A stretch of 62,670 nt of DNA, from assembly GCA_036443405.1 (NCBI GenBank), contig JAZFYD010000021.1:1-62670 (forward strand), given 5' to 3'. The notes under the pieces were generated by a model. That model searched no databases. It was not told the origin of the DNA and saw only the letters and a list, made by a program, of their open reading frames with translations. Source of the DNA: JAZFYD01 sp036443405 (lineage in GTDB: Bacteria; Planctomycetota; PLA2). Position 1 is the stretch's first letter, and each line of letters opens with the position of its first letter. Below are positions 8,520-16,908 of the stretch, piece after piece. A program made the translations under genes and the position numbers.

Positions 8520-9797
8520 CTGATCGCCCCCCTCTTGTTGGCCGGCATCGTCCTCGAACCGATCCCGGTGAAGGAACCGGTGCGCGACGTGCGCGTCGCC
8601 GACATCGACGCGGACGGGCACGAGGACGTCGTCGCGATCACCGACAAACATCTGCTGCTGTTTCGCGGAGGGCGTGACGGTATCGCGGCCACACCCGACG
8701 TCACCCGGCCGGCGGCGGCGCTGACGGTCGTCGGACACGGGCTGCTCGGTGTCGTGAAGGATGGCCGTTATCGCGCGATCGAGAAACCGTTTGGCGCGTG
8801 GGTGGAGGGCGAGCCGGGGACCTCGTCGCTTCTCGGCGCGCTCGGCACGGGGCCGCCTGCGCTGCTCGACTCGCCCGGCGACCTGGACGGCGACGGACGC
8901 GACGACGCGGTTTTGTCCGAACGTGAGGGCGTGCGCGCGCTGGGGGTCTTGCTGCCCGTGCGCCCCGAGTCGCGCCTCGAGATCAAGGACAACGAGACGT
9001 TCGCGGTGCGCTTCGAGTTGCCCGTTCCGGTGATCGGCAGTTGGACCGGAACCGGGCGACAGCTCATCTTCGCGGTCGACAACGCCGTGATCGCGTTTCA
9101 GGAGGGTCGCGAGGTCGAGCGCATGCCGCTGCCGCCGCCGCCGGAGGGCGAGAGCGCCGCGGACCTCCGGCGAAGGCACATCCTCCTGCAGGACGTCGAC
9201 GCCGACGGACGACTCGACATGCTCGTCGTGCAGGCCAAGGGCTCGATGAAGATGTTCAGCGTTTTCGAGTGCGTCGCAGCGTGGTTTCGCGGCGGGCACA
9301 TCTACGACGCGAAAAAGAAGCGCTACTTCCGTCCGGTCGTGCGCAAGGTCCCGGGCATCTTGTTGCGGCCGGCGCTCTTTGACGTCGACGGCGACAAGGA
9401 TCTCGACCTGATTCTCAGCACCGTTTCGCCGGGCGGGCTGACCGGCAGCGGTGAGGCTCCCGGCGTGACCTACGTATTCCGCTTCGACCGTGGCCCCAAG
9501 GGCGGTACGTTTTCGAAACGGCCCACGTGGACGATGTCGCACATGGTTCCGATGGCGAGCTTCACCGACGTGCCGCGCGCGCCGACCGACTTCCTGCCGG
9601 ACTGGGACGGCGATCACAAACCCTGCGTCCTGGAACGCACCAAGGACGCGGTGCGCGTATTCACGGTCAACGATGCGGGCCACTTCCTGCCCTCCAAGAC
9701 CCACGCGTTTCCGGGCGCCGGGCAGCCGTCCGTCGGAAAAACCCTCGCGGCGGTGCCGGGCGCCAAGGGTGTCCTCATAGTGAGGGAGCCACGATGA
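8520..9797 (+). CDS. Secreted FG-GAP/VCBS-repeat protein
   Basis: The protein is about 425 residues. It carries Asp-rich calcium-binding-like loops of the FG-GAP/VCBS type: DIDADGHEDVV, DLDGDGRDDAV, DVDADGRLDML and DVDGDKDLDLI. These imply a beta-propeller outside the cytoplasm. The frame is clear but the start is not: there is no ATG or GTG near the preceding stop. The CTG at 8520 is used because it gives a short hydrophobic leader (LIAPLLLAGIVL). TTG at 8535 or 8538 is possible. The gene overlaps the next, related gene by ATGA. It may be a surface or periplasmic protein, and its function is unknown. Confidence 0.75.
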   Translation: MIAPLLLAGIVLEPIPVKEPVRDVRVADIDADGHEDVVAITDKHLLLFRGGRDGIAATPDVTRPAAALTVVGHGLLGVVKDGRYRAIEKPFGAWVEGEPGTSSLLGALGTGPPALLDSPGDLDGDGRDDAVLSEREGVRALGVLLPVRPESRLEIKDNETFAVRFELPVPVIGSWTGTGRQLIFAVDNAVIAFQEGREVERMPLPPPPEGESAADLRRRHILLQDVDADGRLDMLVVQAKGSMKMFSVFECVAAWFRGGHIYDAKKKRYFRPVVRKVPGILLRPALFDVDGDKDLDLILSTVSPGGLTGSGEAPGVTYVFRFDRGPKGGTFSKRPTWTMSHMVPMASFTDVPRAPTDFLPDWDGDHKPCVLERTKDAVRVFTVNDAGHFLPSKTHAFPGAGQPSVGKTLAAVPGAKGVLIVREPR

Positions 9798-11251
9798 GCC
9801 GGAAGATCTTCAGCCTGCCGAGGGGCAGTCTCTCGAAAGGGCTGGCGCTTTGCCTGCTCGCGAGTTTGGCCGCGGCCGAAACCTCGCTGGTCGAGTTGGA
9901 AGCGCCCCACCGCTTCGAGTACCGCGCCGCGCGCGACCTGAACGGCGACGGGATCGACGATCTCATCGTGCTCAATCGCGAGACGGCGTGGGTGTGGCTC
10001 GGCGCGCGAACCGGACTGTCCAAAACACCGAGCGCGAAGCTCGAGCTGCCCAAGGGCGTGGTTCTGTTCGACCTTGCCGACGTCGACGGCGATCGCCCCG
10101 GACAGGAACTCCTACTGCGCACCCATGCGGGGTACTTCGTGATCGCGCCCGGGATGAAACAGCGGAAACTCCCCAACCGAGCCGGACCGGGCCTGCCCCG
10201 CGATCCCGACAACCTGCTCTGGCGGCGCATGACGCTTGATCTCGACCGGGACGACAAGCTCGATCTCGTCGACGTCTCCCTCGAGGGCTACCGCATCGAC
10301 TTCGACATGCGCGCCGGCGGCAGCGAATCGGTGCTGCTTCCCGTCGGGCCCTTGGAGACCTCCGACACCAAGGCCACGATCGCGTCGGAACGCTACGTCG
10401 CACGTTACGCGCTGGGCATCTGGACCGACGGTCACTTCACGTCGGATGCGATCCCGGATTTCGCGATGGTGCGCGGATCGGGTATCCGCGTGTTCCCGGG
10501 CGGCGAAAAAGGGCGCCCCGACGGCTCGCGGCATTTCGACATCAAGATGCCCGAGGCCGAGTTCGGAGACCTGACGTTCCTCGACATCAACTCCGACACC
10601 AAGACCGACGTCGTCGCCGTGAATCGCAAGGCGGGGCAAGCGACCATCCTCATCGCGATGCCGGGTGCGCTCCTCGCAAAACCGGGACGCGTGACGCTCA
10701 AGGTCCCGGGGAGGATGCGCTATCCGGTTCTGAGCGACTTCAACGGCGACCAGGCCGTGGATCTCGCGATCCCGTATCACCCGCAACCCGATTTCGGGAT
10801 GGTGGTGCAAGCGGCGCTGCGCGGAGAGATCCCGGTCAAGGTTCCGATTTTCCTCAATCATCCGGGGAGGCCCGTGCCGTTTCGGCGGCTCGCCAGCGAG
10901 AGCCACACTTTCCCGGTGCGCATTCGCGTGGGTGCGGACGCCTCCGGCCGCCTTTCGGTCAGCGGCCTGGTCATCGTCGAGTACGGCGCGGATCTCGACG
11001 GGGACGGCCGCAAGGACCTTGTGGTCTCGCAAAAGACCGACCGGCTGGTCGTGCACCCGGGCCGGCCGGGGCGGGTGTTTCACGAGGACCCGGCGTACAC
11101 GATCCCGGTTCCCGACTCCGCCCCATACAAGTCCGTCGCCTCCAACGCCGCCAATCTCAACGGCGACAATCGTTCCGATATCATCTTGCACTACCGCGGC
11201 ACGGGGAAACGTCCCGACCGGCTCCTCGTGCTTCTGAGCGGGAAGAAGTAG
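9794..11251 (+). CDS. Secreted FG-GAP/VCBS-repeat protein
   Basis: This 485-residue protein has a signal peptide (basic start, then LALCLLASLAAAE) and repeated FG-GAP loops: DLNGDGIDDLIV, DVDGDRPGQE, DLDRDDKLDLV, DINSDTKTDVV, DFNGDQAVDLA, DLDGDGRKDLVV and NLNGDNRSDII. The start is secure because AGGGAG lies five bases before the ATG, which itself overlaps the previous stop. It is a diverged tandem paralogue of the preceding gene. Such propellers often bind calcium and mediate surface interactions. I cannot assign a specific role. Confidence 0.85.
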   Translation: MSRKIFSLPRGSLSKGLALCLLASLAAAETSLVELEAPHRFEYRAARDLNGDGIDDLIVLNRETAWVWLGARTGLSKTPSAKLELPKGVVLFDLADVDGDRPGQELLLRTHAGYFVIAPGMKQRKLPNRAGPGLPRDPDNLLWRRMTLDLDRDDKLDLVDVSLEGYRIDFDMRAGGSESVLLPVGPLETSDTKATIASERYVARYALGIWTDGHFTSDAIPDFAMVRGSGIRVFPGGEKGRPDGSRHFDIKMPEAEFGDLTFLDINSDTKTDVVAVNRKAGQATILIAMPGALLAKPGRVTLKVPGRMRYPVLSDFNGDQAVDLAIPYHPQPDFGMVVQAALRGEIPVKVPIFLNHPGRPVPFRRLASESHTFPVRIRVGADASGRLSVSGLVIVEYGADLDGDGRKDLVVSQKTDRLVVHPGRPGRVFHEDPAYTIPVPDSAPYKSVASNAANLNGDNRSDIILHYRGTGKRPDRLLVLLSGKK

Positions 11252-11278
11252 CCGCCCAAACGCGTCCGAAGATCGACC

Positions 11279-12565
11279 GTGCCCAAAACCAACACGCGAA
11301 CCCACTCGCCGTCTCGCCCTTGCAAACGCTTCCCACCCCGAGCGGACGAACGCGGCGTCGCGCTGATCCTCGTGCTCGTGATGCTGCCGCTGGTCGCGAT
11401 CGTCCTGACCCAGTTGCACTTCGAGGCGTCGATCGGAAGGCAGCTTTCGAAAAACGTCATCGCCCACCAGCAGTTCAAACACGCCATCTCGGCCCGCTTC
11501 GCGCAGATGCGGTTGAGGCTGGTGCGCGACTTGAACGACGATCAGGAGAGCCAGGAACAGGGTGCATACGACCACGCCGGGGACATCTGGGGCCCCAAGA
11601 TGGACGGCGGAAGCACCGCGCTGGTCGTTCGCAAGGGCGACGAGGAATTCGGCGACGTGATCGAGATCTACACTGAGATCATCGACGAACAGAGCAAGTT
11701 CAACATCAACCTGCTGCGCCATCGGGACATCAAGCGGCGTGGCAAGCCGTTCGAGGTTCTGGCGACGTTGTTGGATTTGTTCCGCGACTCGCAGTACGGC
11801 GACATGGAGCCGAGCGAGTGGGATCTCGACGAGCGGGAAGCCAAAGAGGTCGCGACCGCGATCCGCAAGATGCTCCTCGGCGAACTCGAGGGCGGGATGG
11901 TGCCGAAGGCCGAGGTACCGGACCCGACACCGGATCTGAAGCAGGGCGTCTACACGATCGAGGATCTCGCGTTCGCACATCCGTTGTTTGTCGAACGTCG
12001 CATCTTCGAGCGATTCACGGATGTCGAGTCGGGCCAGGTCATACGGCCGCTCAGCGACTACATCACGATCTACGGCGACGGTCGCATCAACGTGAACACC
12101 GCGCCAATTCAAGTGCTGCGTGCGCTGTTTCGCGACGAGGAGGGCCGGCGCGACGTGGCGGAGCGGATACTCGAAGGGCGCGGCGGGTTCCTCGAGACCG
12201 AGGACGGTGACGAGGCGCGCGACGAGCAGCGTGAGCGGCGCCGCGAAGCGGAGCAGTCGGGCGAGGACGTCGAGGAGGACGAGGAACTCAGTGCCAGCTA
12301 CACCAGCCTGCAGGAGATCACGCAGGTCGAGGGCATGAGCGACAGCGGATTCCTGCGCTCCAATGACCTGGATGTCGCGCGCGATTTCGGCGTCCGAACG
12401 ATGTTCTTCCGCGTCAGGGTCTCGGCCCGTCGGGACCAGTTCCTCCGCCAGGAGGAGCGCGTGTTCGAACGCCACGTCGCCGGCTGCATCACTTGGGAGT
12501 CAACGGTGCGCATCGCCGACGTGACAGATCTGCCCGAAAACACGGGCGGCGACGCCGAAGAGTAG
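11279..12565 (+). CDS. gspK: Type II secretion minor pseudopilin GspK-like
   Basis: This 428-residue protein starts at GTG. A basic leader ends in DERG followed by the hydrophobic helix VALILVLVMLPLVAIVL, which fits prepilin peptidase cleavage after Gly. Position +5 of the mature protein is not Glu, which is the known exception for GspK, the tip pseudopilin. A helix-hairpin-helix-like GspK signature is present at DGRINVNTAPIQVLRALF (given here as INVNTAPIQVL), with a flanking YTIEDL segment. A Glu/Arg/Asp-rich insert (residues 305-335) is unusual. No other gsp core genes are adjacent, so the rest of the machine must be elsewhere. Confidence 0.8.
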   Translation: MPKTNTRTHSPSRPCKRFPPRADERGVALILVLVMLPLVAIVLTQLHFEASIGRQLSKNVIAHQQFKHAISARFAQMRLRLVRDLNDDQESQEQGAYDHAGDIWGPKMDGGSTALVVRKGDEEFGDVIEIYTEIIDEQSKFNINLLRHRDIKRRGKPFEVLATLLDLFRDSQYGDMEPSEWDLDEREAKEVATAIRKMLLGELEGGMVPKAEVPDPTPDLKQGVYTIEDLAFAHPLFVERRIFERFTDVESGQVIRPLSDYITIYGDGRINVNTAPIQVLRALFRDEEGRRDVAERILEGRGGFLETEDGDEARDEQRERRREAEQSGEDVEEDEELSASYTSLQEITQVEGMSDSGFLRSNDLDVARDFGVRTMFFRVRVSARRDQFLRQEERVFERHVAGCITWESTVRIADVTDLPENTGGDAEE

Positions 12566-12678
12566 GCTTCCGTAACCCGTTTCTCACCAACGGCTTACAA
12601 AAGCGCCTTCGCGACCCTCTACGGCCTCAATCCCGCGGCCGAATCCAGCCGATACGACAACGGGAACAGCCACGGTCT

Positions 12679-13809
12679 ATGCCGAACGAGGTCAGAGTCA
12701 CCAAAGAGAAGCTCGCACGGGATCTGATGTCCCGCTTGAAGATACCGCTCAGCGAGTCGGTGCGGCTTCTCGACAAGGTTTTCGAAGCGATGCGCGAGCA
12801 CCTTCGGGACGGCTCCGTCGTTGAGATCGACGACCTCCTCTCGCTTTCCATCTCCGGGCAACCGGAGATCCGCGAGGACGATTCCGGCGGATTCAGCGCG
12901 TTTGCGCCGGAGGTGAAGACGCTTTCCGCCCAACCGATCGGCTCGTTTGCCACGCACCTCGAGAAAACGCGCGCGGCCGCGATCTACTACCTGTCGACGG
13001 GCAACGAGCAGTTCGCGACGTTCCTGAGGGATCACTTCGGGCGGCGCGGATGGCGCGTCATCGCGAGCACGAGCTCTCTCGAACTCGTCGAGTCCATCGA
13101 AAACGACCCCCCCATCGCCGTGCTGGCCGAAGCGCGGACCGAGGGGGCGTGGGATCTCGTGCGGGAGATCAAGTGCAACCCGCGCACGAACGGAGTTCCA
13201 GTCGTCGTGATTCAAGGCGCCGACGACGCCGATGAGCCGGCCCGCGAAGTGCGCGTCGAGCCCGACGAGATCGTCAAAGAGCCGTTCGACATGCACGAGT
13301 TCATCCAGACGGCCGGAAACGAGCTCGTCGCGCGCGTGGCGAATCCGATGAAGGACGTCGTCGAGGTCCAGATGACGCTGCCCGGAAACGAGCGCCAGCG
13401 CAAGCGTGCCCGGCAGATCATCGACGAGATGTTGTTTCGCTGCCATCTGCCGGAGTCGTTCATCAGCGACGTCGGCGGCGCGCTGCGCGAGGCGCTGGAC
13501 AACGCGTTTCGTCACGGACACAAAAGCGTCGACTGCTGCACGATCGACGTGCGCATGATCCTCGATCCGCGGCGTCTCGTCGTGGCCGTCCGCGACACCG
13601 GCGATGGATTCGATCAGGCCGCCGCCCTGGCCGCGGCCCGCGGCTCCCAAAAGGGCAACAGCCACCTCGCCCGCGCCGCAGCAGCCCTGCGCACACGTCG
13701 CGGAGATGCCGCCGACGGCGGCGTCGCACGCATGCTCGAACTCATGGACCGCATAGAGTTCAACCAGCGCGGCAACGAGGTCGTGCTGACGAAGACCCGG
13801 CCTGAATAG
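12679..13809 (+). CDS. HU-like DNA-binding / pseudo-receiver / RsbW-like ATPase fusion
   Basis: This 376-residue protein has three modules. Residues 5-60 resemble the first half of an HU/IHF fold (VTKEKLARDLMSRL, then LLDKVFEAMREHLRDGS). Residues 95-225 have a CheY-like receiver pattern, but the phospho-acceptor position reads VLAEA (Glu in place of Asp), while the conserved Lys survives in VKEPF. Residues 230-376 form a GHKL ATPase of the anti-sigma/RsbW type: N-box EALDNAFRHGH, G1 box VRDTGDGFD, and G2 region GGVARMLELMDRIEF. The combination suggests a DNA-associated regulator that binds ATP and perhaps phosphorylates or sequesters a partner. The ATG at 12679 starts the HU-like segment. I know of no named family with this order. 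Confidence 0.7.
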   Translation: MPNEVRVTKEKLARDLMSRLKIPLSESVRLLDKVFEAMREHLRDGSVVEIDDLLSLSISGQPEIREDDSGGFSAFAPEVKTLSAQPIGSFATHLEKTRAAAIYYLSTGNEQFATFLRDHFGRRGWRVIASTSSLELVESIENDPPIAVLAEARTEGAWDLVREIKCNPRTNGVPVVVIQGADDADEPAREVRVEPDEIVKEPFDMHEFIQTAGNELVARVANPMKDVVEVQMTLPGNERQRKRARQIIDEMLFRCHLPESFISDVGGALREALDNAFRHGHKSVDCCTIDVRMILDPRRLVVAVRDTGDGFDQAAALAAARGSQKGNSHLARAAAALRTRRGDAADGGVARMLELMDRIEFNQRGNEVVLTKTRPE

Positions 13810-13823
13810 GCCGCCTCTTCGTC

Positions 13824-13979
13824 CCTCGGCCTCGGCCTCTTGCGCCGTACCCAAGCCCTCTGCCTCGGTCCACTGCCCCGTTGCGCGCCTATTCGCCCCG
13901 GGACTCGAACGAACGCTGGAGAGAGGGAGTGGTCCAGGGACCGAGGGGTGAGGTTCGACGAGAGAGGCCGAGGCCGAGG
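13824..13979. repeat. Nested palindromic element in a convergent gap
   Basis: The gap between two convergent genes is a nested inverted repeat. The outer arms are CCTCGGCCTCGGCCTCT (13824-13840) and its exact complement at 13963-13979. Inside, CCTCGGTCC at 13863 pairs with GGACCGAGG at 13938-13946, and GGTCC/GGACC at 13931-13942 can pair locally. There is no T-run, so it would not be a classical intrinsic terminator, but transcripts from either side would fold strongly. Confidence 0.8.
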
Positions 13980-13980
13980 A

Positions 13981-14001
13981 GTCCTGGGCGCTGCCCAGGA
14001 C
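13981..14001 (-). terminator. Hairpin at the end of the Roadblock operon
   Basis: This is a perfect stem GTCCTGGGC / GCCCAGGAC with a 3-base loop, abutting the stop codon of the leftward Roadblock gene. No T-tract follows. It probably stabilises or ends the leftward transcript together with the larger palindrome beyond it. Confidence 0.55.
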
Positions 14002-14510
14002 TAACCGAACACATCCGAAAGCACGTCCCCGATTTCCGAATCGAAGCGTTCGCCCTCGATTTCGGAATCTTGGGAACGGGCCTCGGTCGTCCGGGCCAGG
14101 ATCCGCGCGAGCATGCGCACGACTTCCAGCGCATAGGTTCGCACCAGAGTGACCGCGCAGTCCTCGCGGAACGCCACCGCCAGCAACTCGCGCGGGCCGG
14201 CTCGCAACAACAGCAGGTTGCCGCCGCCGCCTACCGAGATGAAGCTCGAGAACTCCTCGGCGCCGAGCATCTGCGCCATGGCGTGCGACGCGCTGAACAT
14301 GCCTGCGACGAGCGCCGTGATCGTGTCCTCGCTCGCGGGCGAGCGCGCGCCCTGACGCGCGACCAGGTGCCCAACCTCGTCAACCAGCAACACGGTGTCC
14401 GCACCGCTTTTTTGCAGGAACTTCCCGAGCATCAGGTTCATCTGATGAATCTCCCGGGCGAAGTAGATCGTCTGCTCCTCGGCGCCGGCGGCTTCCTTCG
14501 GATCTGACAT
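14001..14510 (-). CDS. Roadblock/LC7-domain protein
   Basis: This 169-residue protein matches the Roadblock/LC7 fold. The segment from MNLMLGKFLQ through VLLVDEVGHLVARQG, ALVAGMFSASHAMAQ and LLLLRAGPRELLAVAF follows the family's helix-strand order. Bacterial members act as small-GTPase partners (MglB) or polarity and motility regulators. The ATG at 14510 shares a base with the upstream stop (TGATG), showing coupling to the GAF-Roadblock gene. A GTG one codon earlier is less likely. The C-terminal tail is acidic. No MglA-like GTPase is seen in the window. Confidence 0.75.
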   Translation of the reverse strand: MSDPKEAAGAEEQTIYFAREIHQMNLMLGKFLQKSGADTVLLVDEVGHLVARQGARSPASEDTITALVAGMFSASHAMAQMLGAEEFSSFISVGGGGNLLLLRAGPRELLAVAFREDCAVTLVRTYALEVVRMLARILARTTEARSQDSEIEGERFDSEIGDVLSDVFG

Positions 14511-15460
14511 CACAGGACTCGCGCCTCCGTCAGGGCTTTGTAGTGCGAAACCAGCCGGCTCGCCGCGGACTTGGTCCAGCGGGTCACCAGAGCGGGCGCG
14601 TTGTGGTCGGAGTAGACGATCGTCAACAGGGCACGGTCGGACACCTCGATCACGAACACGTTGTGGTCGTCTCCCTGGTGGGAAACCGAGCGCGCGTTTG
14701 TCGCGCCGTAGATGCCCGCCAGCTTGGTCGAAGCCGCGAATCCGCTGGCCACGACGCTTGCGAAATCTGCAGTGGAGAACGTCCCCTCCTCGCCCCGCTG
14801 CGCCACAAACTCGCCGCGGCTGTCGAGCAGCATGACCGTCTCGGCGTTCGTGAGGAACAGCAGCTCGTCGAGGATCTTCCCGACACGTTCGAGAGTCTCC
14901 TGATACGCGCGCAGCCTCTCGGACGTCACCGGGATCGATTCGCGCGGCCCGTCTGCTCCGGTGGCCTTCGAGTTCGCGGCATACAGCACGTTGCCGATCG
15001 CCTGCAGGCCGCGAACGTCATCCTCCGCGAACGGGTACGGCTCTTGCGAATAGAACGTGATCGCGCCGAACGCCTTGCCGCGCGCGGCCAGCGGGAACGC
15101 GAACGACTCCGGAGTTTCGAACGTGCGCCCGAGGTAGTTGACGATTTCGGCGCCGCCCTCGAGATCGAGTCCGGCCCGGAGCACGCCGTCGGTCTTGACG
15201 CTCTCGGCGAGCATTGCGTCCACGGCGTCGAATCGCGCGCGTTCCGTCTGATTGAGCGGCTTCAACCGCCCTCGCGGATCGCCGGTCGCCACCGCAGTCG
15301 TGGACTCCCCCACGTGGATGCAGCAGATTTCGGCGTGGTAATGCGCGGCCAACCCGTCCACCATTTCCTGGAGGAAGGTCTCATACGGGACGTCCGTCGC
15401 CCTCGCCGTCAATTCGAAGACGAGACGATAGACGTCGCCCGATGTGGCGCCGCTCGTCAT
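14510..15460 (-). CDS. GAF and Roadblock/LC7 domain protein
   Basis: This is a 316-residue two-domain protein. Residues 1-165 have a GAF-like pattern (FLQEMVDGLAAHYHAEICCIHV, then FAFPLAARGKAFGAITFYS and FAEDDVRGLQAIGNVL). Residues 190-310 are a Roadblock domain (VGKILDELLFLTNAETVMLLDSRGEFVAQRG in pieces, then ASVVASGFAAS and LLTIVYSD). The GAF part could sense a ligand and the Roadblock part could pair with the second Roadblock protein encoded immediately downstream. It is divergent from the secreted hydrolase gene, and a perfect ACGTATACGT palindrome lies 30 bases before its start. Confidence 0.75.
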   Translation of the reverse strand: MTSGATSGDVYRLVFELTARATDVPYETFLQEMVDGLAAHYHAEICCIHVGESTTAVATGDPRGRLKPLNQTERARFDAVDAMLAESVKTDGVLRAGLDLEGGAEIVNYLGRTFETPESFAFPLAARGKAFGAITFYSQEPYPFAEDDVRGLQAIGNVLYAANSKATGADGPRESIPVTSERLRAYQETLERVGKILDELLFLTNAETVMLLDSRGEFVAQRGEEGTFSTADFASVVASGFAASTKLAGIYGATNARSVSHQGDDHNVFVIEVSDRALLTIVYSDHNAPALVTRWTKSAASRLVSHYKALTEARVL

Positions 15461-15490
15461 CCTTTGACTCGATCCCGATTTTTGTAAGTC

Positions 15491-15500
15491 ACGTATACGT
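15491..15500. promoter_or_regulatory. Palindromic site between divergent genes
   Basis: ACGTATACGT is a perfect 10-bp palindrome in the 152-bp divergent region, 31 bases from the GAF-Roadblock start and 113 bases from the hydrolase start. It could be an operator half-site pair for a dimeric regulator. A TTGACT hexamer lies close by at about 15463. There is no direct evidence of function. Confidence 0.3.
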
Positions 15501-15612
15501 AGTGCTTTCGGTCATATCGGGAGTTCCGGGCCGCGACGTGAGGCCTACCTAACTCCTTTGCTGACAACGGGTTCCGAGGTCGAGTAGGATGGTCCGGACA
15601 GAAGGAGAATCG

Positions 15613-16827
15613 ATGGCCCGCGGACTCATGCTCGTGCTCCTACTGGCCGGCCAGGCTTGGGCGGACGGTTACTGCGATCTGAAGCGCTTCAAGATCGACG
15701 CGGCCGGCGAACAACGGAAGGCCGGCCTCTACATTCCGAAGGACCTCGGCAGGAACGAGTGGCTACCACTGCTGGTCACGGTGCCGCAGGGAGATGCCAA
15801 GGCGATTCGCGAGATGGGCCAGTGGGAATTGGCGGCTTCGGAAGGCCGTTTCGCGGTGCTGAGCGTCGACATCGTCACCGGGTTGCTAAAAAGAGGCTGG
15901 CTCCCGAGCGAGCAGGTCTCCATGCAAAACGACATGGAAGCGGTCGAGAACGCGATCAAGAGGGCGAAAGAGGTCGCCCCCATCGAGGACTCCGCGATCT
16001 TCATTACGGGGTTTAGCGGCGGCACTTATCTTGCGTTGTGGATGGGACTGCGACGCCCCGATCTGTTTCTAGGCATATGCGGCCGCGCTCCGCTTTCGTT
16101 CAAAGAGACAGTGCCGCCGAGCAAGTTCGACAAGTACGCGGACTTCAAACCGAACACCGGCCAACACATCTTCCTTTACACGGGCAAAGCCGACGTCACG
16201 CGCGCACCCAAAGAGACGCGCGCGCTGATCAAACAGCTCAAGGAGAAGAAGTACACGAACATCCGCTACGACGAGAAGATCGAGAAGATGAAGCACGAGT
16301 CCAAACCCGAACTGTGCGTCGAGTGGATGAACGGGATCCTGAAACAATCCGCCAAGGCGCGCAAGGCGCGTCGCAAGATCGGGGCGGAGATCACCAAACT
16401 CAAGGCGAAGTGGGCGAAGGGCCGGCGGAGCTACGCCCCTCTGAAGAAGCTCGTTGAAAAGGAGAAAAAGGCAGGCATCCAGGCTTCCGCCCACGCTCTT
16501 TTCGCCGAGGTCATGAAGGAAGCCAACGAACTCGTGGCCAAGGCGAAGGGCCTGGAGGACGGCGGGGATCTCGTGAAGGCGGCCGAGTCCTACAAGATCG
16601 TCGAGAAAAAGTATGCGCCGCTCCCGGTCTCCAAGGCGTGCCGCGCCGCGCGGACCCGAATCGTCAAGAGCGATGCGTACAAAGCGGATCAGCTGTACGT
16701 TTCGGCCATGAGAGCGCGCGAAGCCGGCAACGAGGAGAAGGCCATCGAGCTGCTCACGAAGATCGCGGACGGATACCCGGCCACCCCGGCGGGCAAGAAG
16801 GCCAAGGACGAGGTCGGCGAGGAGTAG
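15613..16827 (+). CDS. Secreted alpha/beta hydrolase with C-terminal TPR
   Basis: This 404-residue protein has a signal peptide (LMLVLLLAGQAWA). The hydrolase domain spans residues 20-245 and has an intact nucleophile elbow GFSGG (residue ~138) and a late His in KMKHESKP. It resembles the polyhydroxybutyrate-depolymerase/LpqC-like esterase branch. Residues 260-404 are helical, Lys-rich and end in TPR-like repeats (ADQLYVSAMRAREAGNEEKAIELLTKIADGYP, in pieces). The ATG at 15613 is preferred over 15589 because AGAAGGAG lies six bases upstream of it. It is probably an extracytoplasmic esterase of unknown substrate. Confidence 0.75.
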   Translation: MARGLMLVLLLAGQAWADGYCDLKRFKIDAAGEQRKAGLYIPKDLGRNEWLPLLVTVPQGDAKAIREMGQWELAASEGRFAVLSVDIVTGLLKRGWLPSEQVSMQNDMEAVENAIKRAKEVAPIEDSAIFITGFSGGTYLALWMGLRRPDLFLGICGRAPLSFKETVPPSKFDKYADFKPNTGQHIFLYTGKADVTRAPKETRALIKQLKEKKYTNIRYDEKIEKMKHESKPELCVEWMNGILKQSAKARKARRKIGAEITKLKAKWAKGRRSYAPLKKLVEKEKKAGIQASAHALFAEVMKEANELVAKAKGLEDGGDLVKAAESYKIVEKKYAPLPVSKACRAARTRIVKSDAYKADQLYVSAMRAREAGNEEKAIELLTKIADGYPATPAGKKAKDEVGEE

Positions 16828-16840
16828 ACGGACCACGGCC

Positions 16841-16855
16841 CCCCACGTCTTGGGG
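16841..16855 (+). terminator. Weak hairpin after the TPR hydrolase
   Basis: CCCCA and TGGGG separated by five bases form a short stem 13 bases after the stop. There is no T-run. It is only a possible transcript end. Confidence 0.3.
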
Positions 16856-16908
16856 ACCGATGCGACGCTGAGCCCCGGAAGGCCCTAACGACCCGACGAC
16901 CGACAATC

